A stretch of 64,000 bases of DNA from Nitrospirota bacterium (GTDB lineage Bacteria; Nitrospirota; Nitrospiria; Nitrospirales; Nitrospiraceae), in assembly GCA_016219645.1 (NCBI GenBank), contig JACRLR010000034.1:1-64000 (forward strand). Direction: 5' to 3'. Of this stretch, positions 16,445-24,692 are shown piece by piece. Positions within the stretch are counted from its first letter, which is position 1. Each line of letters begins with the position of its first letter. The translations under genes and the position numbers were made by a program. The notes under the pieces were generated by a model, which saw only the letters and a program-made list of their open reading frames with translations, did not search any database and had not been told where the DNA came from.

Positions 16445-17401
16445 ATGCAGGCGATTAAATCCATTATCGTGGTGGCAAGCTTGGCCGCTCTGGCAGGCTG
16501 CGGAAGCTTGGAGAAAGACGTCAAGAACGCGGATTTGAGCCCCATTTGTGAGAAGACTCACGGATGGACGGCTTGGAATGACGCTCGATGTGTCGAGCCA
16601 AAGGCTCCGCCCCCCGATGAGCTGGGTGCAGCACAGAAGCAGATTCGCGCCCTCAATGGCCGTATCAGCGATCTGGAGCGGCAGCTCGCCGACCGAGATC
16701 GGGAGATTGCTTCACTGCGTTCCGGTACCGGCGATTCCGCGAAGCAGCTCGCAGCGGCAAACAGCCGAATTAGTGGCCTCGAAGCGCAACTCGCCGCTGC
16801 GAACAGCAAGAATAGTGGCCTCGAAGCACAACTGGCCGCGGCGACAGGCGGAGCGGCCGCCAGCCAGCAGCGTATCGCGGAGTTGGAGCGCCAACTGGCG
16901 GATCGTGACAGGGAACTGGCGGACCTCCGAGGCACTCTGTCAGCTGAAGAGCAAAAACTAAAAGAGGCCCAGCGGGGATTGATCCGGGCGCTACGTCCTG
17001 AGATTGAGAAGGGCGACATTACGGTCGATCTGAACAATGAGCGGTTGTTGATTAACCTGGCCTCCGGCTATCTGTTCGGTTCCGGCCAAGATGAATTGAA
17101 ACCGGCCGGCGCCGATGCACTGACGCGAGTCGGAACGGTCTTGAAGGACTATCCAGAGTACAAGGTGGCGGTGGACGGTCACACCGACAACGTGGCGATC
17201 CAGGGCGAATTAAAGAAGAAGTTCCCGACGAACAAGGAACTCTCTGAATCCCGTGCGGCCAATGCAGCAAAGGCGCTTGAAGCAGGCGGCCTTAGCGCTC
17301 CGACGATCCATGGCTACGCAGACAGCAAGCCGGTTGAGCCGAACACAACCCCTGCGGGTCGTGCAAAAAACCGCCGTGTCGAGGTTCGCGTCACGAAGTA
17401 G
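16445..17401 (+). CDS. OmpA-family peptidoglycan-binding lipoprotein with coiled coil
   Basis: This 318-residue protein has a signal peptide with lipobox (ASLAALAGC), then a short Cys/Trp-containing segment (CEKTHGWTAWNDARC). A coiled coil of repeated A-A-N-S-(R/K)-(I/N)-S-G-L-E-A-Q-L and ELERQLADRDREL units covers about 60-180. The OmpA C-terminal domain (about 205-318) has VDGHTDN, SESRAANA and the NRRVEVRV end. It should tether the outer membrane to peptidoglycan. The start at 16445 gives the lipoprotein signal. A hairpin terminator follows the stop. Confidence 0.9.
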   Translation: MQAIKSIIVVASLAALAGCGSLEKDVKNADLSPICEKTHGWTAWNDARCVEPKAPPPDELGAAQKQIRALNGRISDLERQLADRDREIASLRSGTGDSAKQLAAANSRISGLEAQLAAANSKNSGLEAQLAAATGGAAASQQRIAELERQLADRDRELADLRGTLSAEEQKLKEAQRGLIRALRPEIEKGDITVDLNNERLLINLASGYLFGSGQDELKPAGADALTRVGTVLKDYPEYKVAVDGHTDNVAIQGELKKKFPTNKELSESRAANAAKALEAGGLSAPTIHGYADSKPVEPNTTPAGRAKNRRVEVRVTK

Positions 17402-17424
17402 CGATTCGCACAAGGAGAACGACG

Positions 17425-17458
17425 ACGGGGGCTTTTCCATCCAGGAGAAGCCCCCGTT
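17425..17458 (+). terminator. Hairpin terminator after OmpA-like gene
   Basis: ACGGGGGCTTTTCC and GGAGAAGCCCCCGT pair around a short CATCCA loop, 25-55 bp past the stop. The T-run is weak. Confidence 0.65.
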
Positions 17459-17601
17459 GCTCTGTTCGCTACTCTCCGGAGCAAATAGTTCCTCTGCTTA
17501 ACCCATTCCATGCAACCGGATCCTCTGTGATCGTGGCCAGAACCTCATTGAGGTCGAGGACCAAGCCGCTTCAATCATCTCAGAAAATTAAGAGCCCGTT
17601 C

Positions 17602-18201
17602 CTATGTTTTCACAGTTCGCATCTGCGCTTCGAGTTCCACGATCTGCGTTCTCAATGGATTGACAATTTCTTCCACTTCGGCGACCGAGTATCGTGGCGT
17701 AATGTATTTCGGGCAGTTCCAGTCGAACGAGACGACATCGATAAACACGAGACGTTCCACGTTCGGACGTAACTTGGGATCAATGAGCTGCGCGATAAGT
17801 TCGGGATGGGCGCAGGCATCTTCCACACGGGCATGGCCAAGAATCTTCAGCCGTTCTCGGTTCTTGTAGTCCATGAGAAACAGCGAAACTCGGTCATTCA
17901 CGGACAGGTTGCCGGTACTCAACAATTGCCGGTTCCCCTTGTAGTCTGCAAACGCGAGAGTCGTTGGGTTCAGCAGTTTCAGAAAGCCGGTAGGACCTCC
18001 GCGATGCTGAATGTAGGGCCATCCGCTTTCGCTGATCGTGCCCAAGTAGAAGCTGTCGCGAGCCGCAATAAACTCAGCCTCTGCCTGGCCCAGGGGGTCT
18101 CGCTCCGGAGCGCCTGCGATGTTACCGGCTCTCCCGTAGTACTGTGTCTGCGCGCGTTGCACTGATTCTGTAAACGTCAGATCGAGATATCTAGTCGCCA
18201 T
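17602..18201 (-). CDS. Pyridoxamine 5'-phosphate oxidase-like flavin-binding protein
   Basis: This 199-residue member of the PNPOx split-barrel superfamily has a central ERDPLGQAEAEFIAARDSFYLGTISESGWPYIQHRGGP stretch, where flavin phosphate contacts would lie. GFLKLLNPTTLAFADYKGNRQ and RVSLFLMDYKNRERLKILG follow. Such proteins bind FMN or F420 and act as reductases or detoxifiers; specificity cannot be read. The start at 18201 follows AAAGG. It is separated from the upstream DsrE gene by a 120 bp palindromic element. Confidence 0.82.
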   Translation of the reverse strand: MATRYLDLTFTESVQRAQTQYYGRAGNIAGAPERDPLGQAEAEFIAARDSFYLGTISESGWPYIQHRGGPTGFLKLLNPTTLAFADYKGNRQLLSTGNLSVNDRVSLFLMDYKNRERLKILGHARVEDACAHPELIAQLIDPKLRPNVERLVFIDVVSFDWNCPKYITPRYSVAEVEEIVNPLRTQIVELEAQMRTVKT

Positions 18202-18221
18202 CCTTTCCCCCTCTTTCAGGA

Positions 18222-18335
18222 TGCTGAAAACGTCCGCCAGCATCGTTCTCGCGTCGCTCAGAGGCTCAACGTACCGAAGCGTACGCCTCGCCTCTTCGCT
18301 CGCTGCGGCCTTGCTGGACAGCCGTTTTGAGCACC
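18222..18335. repeat. 120 bp hairpin family, copy 1
   Basis: Opens CAGGATGCTGAAAACGTCCG and closes with GCTGGACAGCCGTTTTGAG. The apex is CTCAACGTACCGAAGCGTAC. Related full copies are at 23808-23925, 47772-47900 and 62877-63008. Confidence 0.75.
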
Positions 18336-18355
18336 TGAAGCTAGTGTCATACCTG

Positions 18356-18730
18356 TTAAAACACGACCGTCTGCCACCCCTCCGCGATATAACGTCGGAG
18401 ACTCAAAAGGCCCGCGGTTCCAGCCAGGGCATGGTCCTTCACTACCGGCACCCCACAGGCCTTCACACTCTCCGTTGCCCCGAAGACCTCCGCACAGCCG
18501 CATGAGGCGCCTTGCACCACATCGCGAACGGCGTTGTAGAGGCCATTGGCCGGATGAGCGAGCTTGGTCAGCTCAGCTGGCCACCGTGTTCCGGCTCCAT
18601 TGAAGACCACGGCGACCTCATCGCCCTTCTGCTTGCTTTCTGACGCGAGGGCCAGGGCGTTAAAGACTCGCCCAAGCGCTTCCTCTGAACCACTCTTCGG
18701 ATCGGACATTATGATGATGGCGGTTTTCAT
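18356..18730 (-). CDS. DsrE/DsrF-like small protein
   Basis: This 124-residue protein of the DsrE-like fold has an N-terminal strand (MKTAIIIMSDPKSGSEEALG), a central EVAVVFNGAGTRWP segment and C-terminal cysteines in GASCGCAEVFG and KACGVP. The latter are candidate sulfur-carrying or redox cysteines, as in DsrE, TusD and YchN-like proteins. The exact role is unknown. A -24/-12 promoter lies 96-110 bp upstream, with two dyads and a sigma-54 activator gene beyond it, so expression is probably sigma-54 dependent. The start at 18730 follows GGAGGG. Confidence 0.75.
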   Translation of the reverse strand: MKTAIIIMSDPKSGSEEALGRVFNALALASESKQKGDEVAVVFNGAGTRWPAELTKLAHPANGLYNAVRDVVQGASCGCAEVFGATESVKACGVPVVKDHALAGTAGLLSLRRYIAEGWQTVVF

Positions 18731-18825
18731 GGGCCCTCCGTGGATTGAATAATTTCCACACGATTGTGGTTGTCTGTTCGGCTCTGCTGCCTGCCTTGCA
18801 CTGGGCATCACATTCATTCGCTAGC

Positions 18826-18840
18826 GCAAGGCCGATGCCA
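18826..18840 (-). promoter_or_regulatory. Sigma-54 (-24/-12) promoter upstream of the DsrE-like gene
   Basis: The minus strand reads TGGCATCGGCCTTGC, matching TGGCAY-R-N4-TTGC with the GG and GC dinucleotides correctly spaced and one mismatch. Transcription would start near 18814, leaving an 85-base leader. The adjacent activator gene makes this credible. Confidence 0.7.
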
Positions 18841-18939
18841 CGTACCACCATAATCAAAGAAACGAGGTAAACCGCTGTCGAGACAAGGAGTTGCCGAACT
18901 ATTTGCGGCAAGATGAAGCAGAGCGAAAGGGAGGAGCAT

Positions 18940-18976
18940 CTACGAGATGTCGTGGAGCTACGATATATCGTGGGAG
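18940..18976. promoter_or_regulatory. Tandem dyads, probable activator-binding sites
   Basis: CTACGAGATGTCGTGGAG (18940-18957) and CTACGATATATCGTGGGAG (18958-18976) each contain ACGA-N4-TCGT and share their flanks. Their centres are 18 bp apart and lie about 108-126 bp upstream of the -24 element, the usual place for enhancer sites of sigma-54 activators. Confidence 0.65.
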
Positions 18977-18995
18977 CGGAACGCTAGATTTGCTG

Positions 18996-20573
18996 CTACG
19001 CCATGGAACGAGGTTTCTTGATTCCCAGCTTCTGCATACGTGACCGCAACGTATTAGGATGGAGGCCCAGCCGAGTGGCGGCGCCCTCCTTTCCTTCGAT
19101 GACCCAATTCACATCGTGGAGGATGCGGAGAATGTGGGCTCGCTCGACCTCTTCCAAGGAATCGGCAGTCGGCAAATGCGGTGCGGCGTTCCCGTGAAGC
19201 AGCACGTCGTCGATCTGAAGCATTGGCCCCTTGGCGAGGATCGTGGCCCGTTCGATGACATTTTCTAACTCACGAATGTTGCCTGGCCAGGAATATTTCA
19301 TGAGGCGCTCCAAGGTCACTTGAGACACCCCATCAATCTTCTTACCTAACTTGCTTGAGAACTTGGTGACAAATCGGTTGACCAAGAGTGGAATATCCGA
19401 CGCACGAGTAGAGAGGGGAGGCACCTCAATCGGAAACACATTCAGCCGGTACAAAAGATCGGCCCGAAAGGAGCCGGCCTTCACCGCCGCATGAAGATCA
19501 CGATTCGTGGCTGCAATCACCCGCACGTCAACTTTGGTAGAATGGCCGCTCCCAACCCGCTCGACCTCCCGTTCCTGCAACACCCGTAGGAGCTTGACCT
19601 GCGCATCCAGCGGTAATTCTCCGACTTCATCCAGAAAGATGGTCCCACCATCCGCCAACTCAAATCGCCCGATGCGGCGCTGCAGCGCGCCGGTGAACGA
19701 TCCCTTCTCATGTCCGAAGAGTTCGCTTTCGACGAGAGTTGCGGGGATCGCTCCGCAGTTGACCTTCACAAGCGAGCGAGCCCTGCGCGGGCTTAAGTGG
19801 TGGATCGCCCGGGCCATCAGTTCCTTGCCCGTCCCGGTGTCCCCCCGGATGAGGACCGTCGAGTCCGTGGGCGCGACCTGTTCGATCTGTCGCAGAACGG
19901 CCATGATGCTCTGACTCTCGCCGATAATCTCCTCGAAATTGTGCTGGGACTTGATCTCTTCACGGAGGTAGAGGTTCTCAGCCTCGAGTCGATTCTTGAG
20001 CTGTCCGACCTCCGTAAAGAGTTGCGCATTCTTGATCGCGATAGCGGCTTGGTTGGCAAAGACGGCCAATCGCTCGAACTCCTCTTCGCTCAATGGCCGC
20101 CGCCCGAACATCGCGATGACACCGAGCAGCTCCCAGTGGAATTTCAGCGGGTAACCGGCAAAGGAGTGGAGCCCATTGTCTTTCATCCACTGTTTGTTCG
20201 GGAGCCGGTCGTCGCCAAGTATGTCGTTTGTGTACATCGGTCCAAAACCTTGGGCGATCTTTCCGATCTTGAGCGCCCCGAGCGGAATGCGGCGATACTC
20301 CCCGTTGAGATTGCTGTAGAGCCCTGCACTCGCCTCGAGGTGCAGGCAGCGATCCCGATTTGTACAGTCTGCCGCTTTGTAACAATCGGCGCAGAGATCG
20401 CCGGAACCTAAGAGCCAGATGCGGGCAAAAGCCGCATCCAGTTCGTCGACCAGCCCTTGCGTGACGGTGGTGAGCACCACACGAAGGTCAAGACTTGACG
20501 TCATCTGGAGGGTGATCCGCTCCAACACATTGTGAGATCGGGAGGAAGGAAGCGAAGAAGGGGGATTGTCCAT
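18996..20573 (-). CDS. Sigma-54-dependent transcriptional activator with cysteine-rich GAF domain
   Basis: This 525-residue protein resembles FhlA/NorR-type activators. The N-terminal GAF domain (about 15-190) contains CADCYKAADCTNRDRC, four cysteines that may bind metal or sense redox. The AAA+ domain (about 215-445) has GDTGTGKE Walker A, the sigma-54 contact loop as GSFTGA rather than GAFTGA, GGTIFLDEVGEL Walker B and the arginine fingers. A Fis-type helix-turn-helix closes the protein (AATRLGLHPNTLRSRMQKLG). There is no receiver domain, so input is direct through GAF. The DsrE-like gene with its -24/-12 promoter lies immediately downstream. Confidence 0.92.
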   Translation of the reverse strand: MDNPPSSLPSSRSHNVLERITLQMTSSLDLRVVLTTVTQGLVDELDAAFARIWLLGSGDLCADCYKAADCTNRDRCLHLEASAGLYSNLNGEYRRIPLGALKIGKIAQGFGPMYTNDILGDDRLPNKQWMKDNGLHSFAGYPLKFHWELLGVIAMFGRRPLSEEEFERLAVFANQAAIAIKNAQLFTEVGQLKNRLEAENLYLREEIKSQHNFEEIIGESQSIMAVLRQIEQVAPTDSTVLIRGDTGTGKELMARAIHHLSPRRARSLVKVNCGAIPATLVESELFGHEKGSFTGALQRRIGRFELADGGTIFLDEVGELPLDAQVKLLRVLQEREVERVGSGHSTKVDVRVIAATNRDLHAAVKAGSFRADLLYRLNVFPIEVPPLSTRASDIPLLVNRFVTKFSSKLGKKIDGVSQVTLERLMKYSWPGNIRELENVIERATILAKGPMLQIDDVLLHGNAAPHLPTADSLEEVERAHILRILHDVNWVIEGKEGAATRLGLHPNTLRSRMQKLGIKKPRSMA

Positions 20574-20710
20574 CTAGTGATCTCCGAGCCGGGTTTAGTC
20601 CAGCGTGGAGGACGATAAGTCTCTGACAGAGGATTGTCAATCAGCAGAGGGGATGGGCAGCCTGGCCGCTCCCTTCTCTTCCTTCCAAGCTTGCCCGCTT
20701 TCCTTCTCTT

Positions 20711-20805
20711 GAAGGGGCACCCATGTTGGTCTACGTGAGGCCGTCGCACGAGGCCCTTCTGAGGGCGCGCGTTCCGGGAGCACAGGACCAACATGGGTGC
20801 CCTTC
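20711..20805. repeat. Long inverted repeat beyond the HEAT-protein gene
   Basis: GAAGGGGCACCCATGTTGG (from 20711) and its reverse complement CCAACATGGGTGCCCTTC (to 20805) form near-perfect 20 bp arms with a single-base difference around a 54 bp centre. It may act as a terminator or processing hairpin for the minus-strand HEAT gene ending at 20816. Confidence 0.7.
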
Positions 20806-20815
20806 CATCCCCCCT

Positions 20816-21895
20816 TCAGCTGAACTGATCCCAGGTATCGCACTGTTTGATCGCCCAGAACACTGCTTCTTTGAGTTTCTTCAACTGCACATTCTCCGGA
20901 TCGCGCAGGGCTTGGAGTTTCCTATCGAGATCTTGAAGTGGCTGGATTGATCGTTTATCCGGAATCTTACCCAACGCCCAGGCCACCTCTGTGAGCACGG
21001 ACCAGTCGGTCTTCGGATCCTGTAGTTTGACCAGCAGCGGCGGCACGACCGAGGCATCCCCGTGCAGTCCACCGAGCTGGCCCAACCCCTTGGCGGCTGC
21101 GGCCTGCACCTCGAGTTCCGGTGATGTATTCATGATCTCAACCAAGAGCGGAATGCCCTCTTTGCCAAGGTTGCTCATCGCGCCAATCGCTTGCTTCGCC
21201 AGGCCGCGATCTTTGAGCACCTCCTTCAATTTCGGCATGGCCTCGTCAGCTTGCATCTCGCCCAAGAGAGAAATAATTTTAATTCGCCTAGCCTGGGGCG
21301 TATCGGATCGATCGAGCAGCTTCAGAAGTCGTTCCGGCTGACCCCATTCGGCCGCCAGCAACAAGGGGAAGTCGTATACCTCAAGAATCTCCCTCAATTT
21401 TCCCATGGCATAGACCCCTGGATTTCCCGCGTTAGCCGATTGTGCAGCCTGTCCCGCATCTTCAAACTCGGTTCTGACCTCTTTCTGCCAGTGGACCTTC
21501 ATGTCTCCTAGTCGATAAGTCATCTGACAGGCGGGACCTTTCCATAGCCGAGATGGGGCATCGGGCAAATCGGCATCGCCTCCTGCGGACGTGGTGCCTT
21601 CCCATGTTTTTCGCTCTTCGCATTTCACCTTGAGCACAGCGTCGTGAGGTTTACCAGCTTCTCGTATCACTGTGAATCCCAACTCACCCATCCGGCGGGC
21701 GACAAGCTCAGTAAGGGGCGTCGCATCAAGAACTCCCTGGTCTGCCAGCGCAATCGCCTCAATACGCAGGGTATGAATCTTCTCCAGCAGCGCTTTCTGC
21801 CCCGTCGTGAAATAGTCACGATAGGCCCACGAAGAAGGGGCGTGAAGTGCCCCAAAACTAAAAGCCAGAACTAAGAGCAGCAGCGCCATGCGCAT
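20816..21895 (-). CDS. Secreted HEAT-repeat protein
   Basis: This 359-residue protein has a signal peptide (MRMALLLLVLAFSFGALHAPSSWA) and an N-terminal domain of about 110 residues with a FTVI-REAGKPHDAVLKVKCEE segment. HEAT repeats of about 30-35 residues occupy 175-345 (KIISLLGEMQADEAMPKLKEVL, LAKQAIGAMSNLGKEGIPLLVEI, and so on). HEAT arrays make curved protein-binding surfaces; a periplasmic role is inferred. The start at 21895 is supported by AAGGAGGT seven bases upstream. Confidence 0.75.
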   Translation of the reverse strand: MRMALLLLVLAFSFGALHAPSSWAYRDYFTTGQKALLEKIHTLRIEAIALADQGVLDATPLTELVARRMGELGFTVIREAGKPHDAVLKVKCEERKTWEGTTSAGGDADLPDAPSRLWKGPACQMTYRLGDMKVHWQKEVRTEFEDAGQAAQSANAGNPGVYAMGKLREILEVYDFPLLLAAEWGQPERLLKLLDRSDTPQARRIKIISLLGEMQADEAMPKLKEVLKDRGLAKQAIGAMSNLGKEGIPLLVEIMNTSPELEVQAAAAKGLGQLGGLHGDASVVPPLLVKLQDPKTDWSVLTEVAWALGKIPDKRSIQPLQDLDRKLQALRDPENVQLKKLKEAVFWAIKQCDTWDQFS

Positions 21896-22274
21896 CCCGC
21901 ACCTCCTTACCGGCACACGAGTGATGAATTATGTATGCCGTCGGATTATACCTGCCATCGGAGGTTGAGGGTACCGTGGGCATGATGAGGCTCTTTGACG
22001 GTTTCCCCAATCTATGGCCCATGAATGCGTCGTCCGGAACGCGTGATCGCTGGCTCCTCAAGAAGGGCTGAATGGGCGATAGATCTGTCCGGGCAGATCT
22101 ATTGTGCAAAAATGGCTGGTAACCGTCTCCTGGGTACCCAAGTGGACAGTCTCCCACCCTGCGGGAGTATGGGTTGACAGTGGGATGCATCCAACGGTAC
22201 AAAAGACACACAGGAACATCGAGTATTCTTTGTGTGCTTGTCAGGCTGGAGTTGACTCCTGCAGACCCCACTAT
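21896..22274. other. Intergenic region before tRNA-Leu
   Basis: No gene is seen. It contains a perfect 9 bp-arm hairpin ATAGATCTG-TCCGGG-CAGATCTAT (22079-22102) and a promoter candidate for tRNA-Leu (22174-22203). Confidence 0.5.
22174..22203 (+). promoter_or_regulatory. Promoter candidate for tRNA-Leu
   Basis: A perfect TTGACA (22174-22179), an 18 bp spacer and TACAAA (22198-22203) lie about 70 bp upstream of the tRNA gene. Confidence 0.45.
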
Positions 22275-22357
22275 GCGAGAGTGGCGGAACTGGCAGACGC
22301 GCGAGACTTAGGATCTCGTGGGTGACCGTGGGGGTTCAAGTCCCCCCTCTCGCACCA
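22275..22357 (+). tRNA. tRNA-Leu (anticodon TAG)
   Basis: Class II tRNA: acceptor GCGAGAG/CTCTCGC, anticodon stem CGAGA/TCTCG with loop CTTAGGA, variable arm TGGGTGACCGTG, T arm GGGGG-TTCAAGT-CCCCC, discriminator A and encoded CCA. It reads CUA and related leucine codons. The trigger-factor gene follows. Confidence 0.96.
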
Positions 22358-22434
22358 TACTGCGGCAGAGCAGCCAGTGATGGCTCGATAGCCCACGGAA
22401 GGCTTTATACAACGTAATGGGTGCGGCAGCAGCT

Positions 22435-23739
22435 ATGAAAATGGAAGTTACTGAGCTAGGGCCAATGAAACGCGCTCTCAAAATAGAGGTGCCGGCTGAT
22501 GAGGTCACCCAACGGCTTACCAAGGCCTACGGCGAGTTGAACCGCCAGGTCAACATCCCGGGATTCCGCCCTGGTAAGGCGCCGGTTGCCCTGTTGGAAA
22601 AACGCTATGCCAAGACTGTGGAAGAAGACGTCATTCGAAACCTCGTTCCGGACTTCTACGACAAGGCCGTCCGCCAAGCGGGGATTGTGCCAGTCCATGT
22701 CGAAATTCCTCCGCTCGACAGGGCCAAGATCAAAAAGGATGAACCCTTTACATTTACTGCAACCGTCGAGATCAGGCCGCACATCGAGTTGCGGGACTAT
22801 AAGGCACCGAGTCCGATCTCGCTCAAACCTGATAAGCGCACTGTGACCGATGAACAGCTGGAGCGAGGGATTGAGGTCTTGCGTGAGCAACAGGCACGTC
22901 TGGAGGCGGTACCGTCCGGCCACAGCATCGTAGACGGAGACTATCTCGTGCTGGATATCCAAGGCGCCCTCGATGGGCTGCCGCTGGAAGGTACGAAGAA
23001 GGAAGGTCAACTCCACAAGGTCGGATCACATGCGTCTGTCTTAGGTGTGGAAATTGATCCGCATGTTGGAGGGAAGAAAGAGGGCGACCGGCTTGAGGTA
23101 TCCCAGCCCTACCCTGCCAGCCATCCTGATGCCCGAGTTGCAGGTAAGACGGTTGTCTTTACGCTCACGATCAAATCTGTCAAAGAGAAGAAGTTACCGG
23201 CTTTGGACGATGAGTTCGCAAAAGATTGCGGCCCCTTCAATTCACTACAAGAAATCAAAGATAAACTGCGGGAAGGGATGGAGCGGGCGCTGAAGCGAGA
23301 GATCGAAGACGGCTATAAGGACACGATCATCAGGCGGCTCGTGGAGACCCATCATTTCGATCTCCCTGAGACTTTAGTGGAACGTGAGCTAGAGGCCATC
23401 ACCCGCCAGTATATGCAGCAGCAGAAGGGGAAAGGCCAGGAATCGCCGGGCACGGAGGATCTCACACAGCTTCGTCAAGAGCATCGGAATGAAGCGGCGC
23501 GCCGCGTGAAGCTCGGGCTCGTATTGGAAACGATTGCGGAGAAAGAAGGGCTGACGGTCACGCAGGACGATCTGAATGCCGAGATTGTGCGGCTGGCATC
23601 GGATCTCAAAATGTCGCCGGACGAACTCGTCAAAATGATTAAAGCCGGCGGACAGGAGTCCATCGATGAGTTGCGCAACAGGACCTTAGCGGACAAGGCG
23701 CTGGATTTTGTATACCGCAATGCCGTGATTCAGGGATAG
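22435..23739 (+). CDS. tig: Trigger factor, ribosome-associated chaperone / peptidyl-prolyl isomerase
   Basis: This 434-residue protein begins with the ribosome-binding domain carrying the signature GFRPGKAP (usually G-F-R-x-G-K-x-P), then a PPIase-like domain (about 160-245; GDYLVLDIQGALDG, VVFTLTIKSVKEKKLP), and a long helical chaperone domain. The start at 22435 (MKMEVTELGPMKRALKIEV) fits the family; an ATG at 22417 adds six residues and neither has a strong ribosome site. It precedes clpP-clpX, the classic tig-clpP-clpX order, with a 120 bp palindromic element in the tig-clpP gap. Confidence 0.95.
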   Translation: MKMEVTELGPMKRALKIEVPADEVTQRLTKAYGELNRQVNIPGFRPGKAPVALLEKRYAKTVEEDVIRNLVPDFYDKAVRQAGIVPVHVEIPPLDRAKIKKDEPFTFTATVEIRPHIELRDYKAPSPISLKPDKRTVTDEQLERGIEVLREQQARLEAVPSGHSIVDGDYLVLDIQGALDGLPLEGTKKEGQLHKVGSHASVLGVEIDPHVGGKKEGDRLEVSQPYPASHPDARVAGKTVVFTLTIKSVKEKKLPALDDEFAKDCGPFNSLQEIKDKLREGMERALKREIEDGYKDTIIRRLVETHHFDLPETLVERELEAITRQYMQQQKGKGQESPGTEDLTQLRQEHRNEAARRVKLGLVLETIAEKEGLTVTQDDLNAEIVRLASDLKMSPDELVKMIKAGGQESIDELRNRTLADKALDFVYRNAVIQG

Positions 23740-23807
23740 TGCCGGGCGGCGCATTGCCGGACAGGATTTCATTGGTCAGTATGTTGGGGAACTAGGGGGT
23801 GCAACGC

Positions 23808-23925
23808 GCAGGATGCTCAATAAGGCTGTGCAGCAAGGCCGCAGCAAGCGAAGAGGCGAGGCGTAAGCCTCGGTACGTTGAGCCTGTGAGCGAAGCGAGA
23901 ACAACGTATGAGAAAAGGTGCGTCC
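23808..23925. repeat. 120 bp hairpin family, copy 2
   Basis: Opens CAGGATGCTCAATAAGGCTG, contains CAAGGCCGCAGCAAGCGAAG and the apex GCGTAAGCCTCGGTACGTTG, and is in the reverse orientation to copy 1. It lies between tig and clpP on the same strand. Confidence 0.72.
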
Positions 23926-24042
23926 CTGGGTTAAGAGGCGGTCTTGGCAGACTCAGGGCGGGCGGGTGAAGTAGCAACCAGGGTTTGGCGGGTGAGAAGG
24001 GCGACTTTTTCAGCGCCCTGTTAACTGAAAGGAACGACGTGC

Positions 24043-24678
24043 ATGCTTGTTCCCATTGTGATCGAAACGACGAATCGAGGCGAGCGCGCCTACGATATAT
24101 ACTCTCGCCTCTTGAAAGACCGTATCATTTTCCTCGGTGCACCGATCGACGACATCTTTGCCAATTTGATCATTGCTCAGCTCTTGTTCCTTGAAGCAGA
24201 AGATCCTGAAAAAGACATCAATCTCTACGTGAATTCTCCCGGAGGAAGTGTCACGGCGGGATTGGGGATTTATGACACCATGCAGTATGTGAAACCTCCG
24301 ATCAACACCATCTGTCTCGGCCAAGCTGCCAGCATGGGAGCCTTCCTCCTCACCGCTGGGACCAAAGGCAAGCGATTCGCTCTGCCGAACGCAAGGGTGA
24401 TGATTCACCAGCCTATGGGTGGGTTTCAGGGGCAAGCGACTGAGATCGACATTCATGCGAGAGAGATCTTGAAAATCCGTGAACGACTCAATGAGATCAT
24501 GGCAAAACATACCGGCCAACCTTTGGAGAAGATATCCCAAGATACCGAGCGGGATTACTTCCTGTCGGCAGAAGAAGCCAAGCTGTACGGTCTCATCGAC
24601 GAAGTCATCACTCGGCCACCGAAGCTCCTCAAGGCTGTCAGTGGCGACGCAGGAAAAGACGTAGCCAAGGACAAGTAA
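24043..24678 (+). CDS. clpP: ATP-dependent Clp protease proteolytic subunit
   Basis: ClpP is the serine peptidase that degrades proteins fed by ClpX. The 211-residue sequence has the triad at Ser97 ([11 protein letters not shown]), His122 (MIHQPMGG) and Asp171 (TERDYFLSA). The N-terminal [20 protein letters not shown] loop is conserved, and [18 protein letters not shown] covers the strand contacts. Length is normal. clpX starts 14 bp later and is almost certainly co-transcribed. Confidence 0.97.
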   Translation: MLVPIVIETTNRGERAYDIYSRLLKDRIIFLGAPIDDIFANLIIAQLLFLEAEDPEKDINLYVNSPGGSVTAGLGIYDTMQYVKPPINTICLGQAASMGAFLLTAGTKGKRFALPNARVMIHQPMGGFQGQATEIDIHAREILKIRERLNEIMAKHTGQPLEKISQDTERDYFLSAEEAKLYGLIDEVITRPPKLLKAVSGDAGKDVAKDK

Positions 24679-24692
24679 CAAGGGGAGGATTC

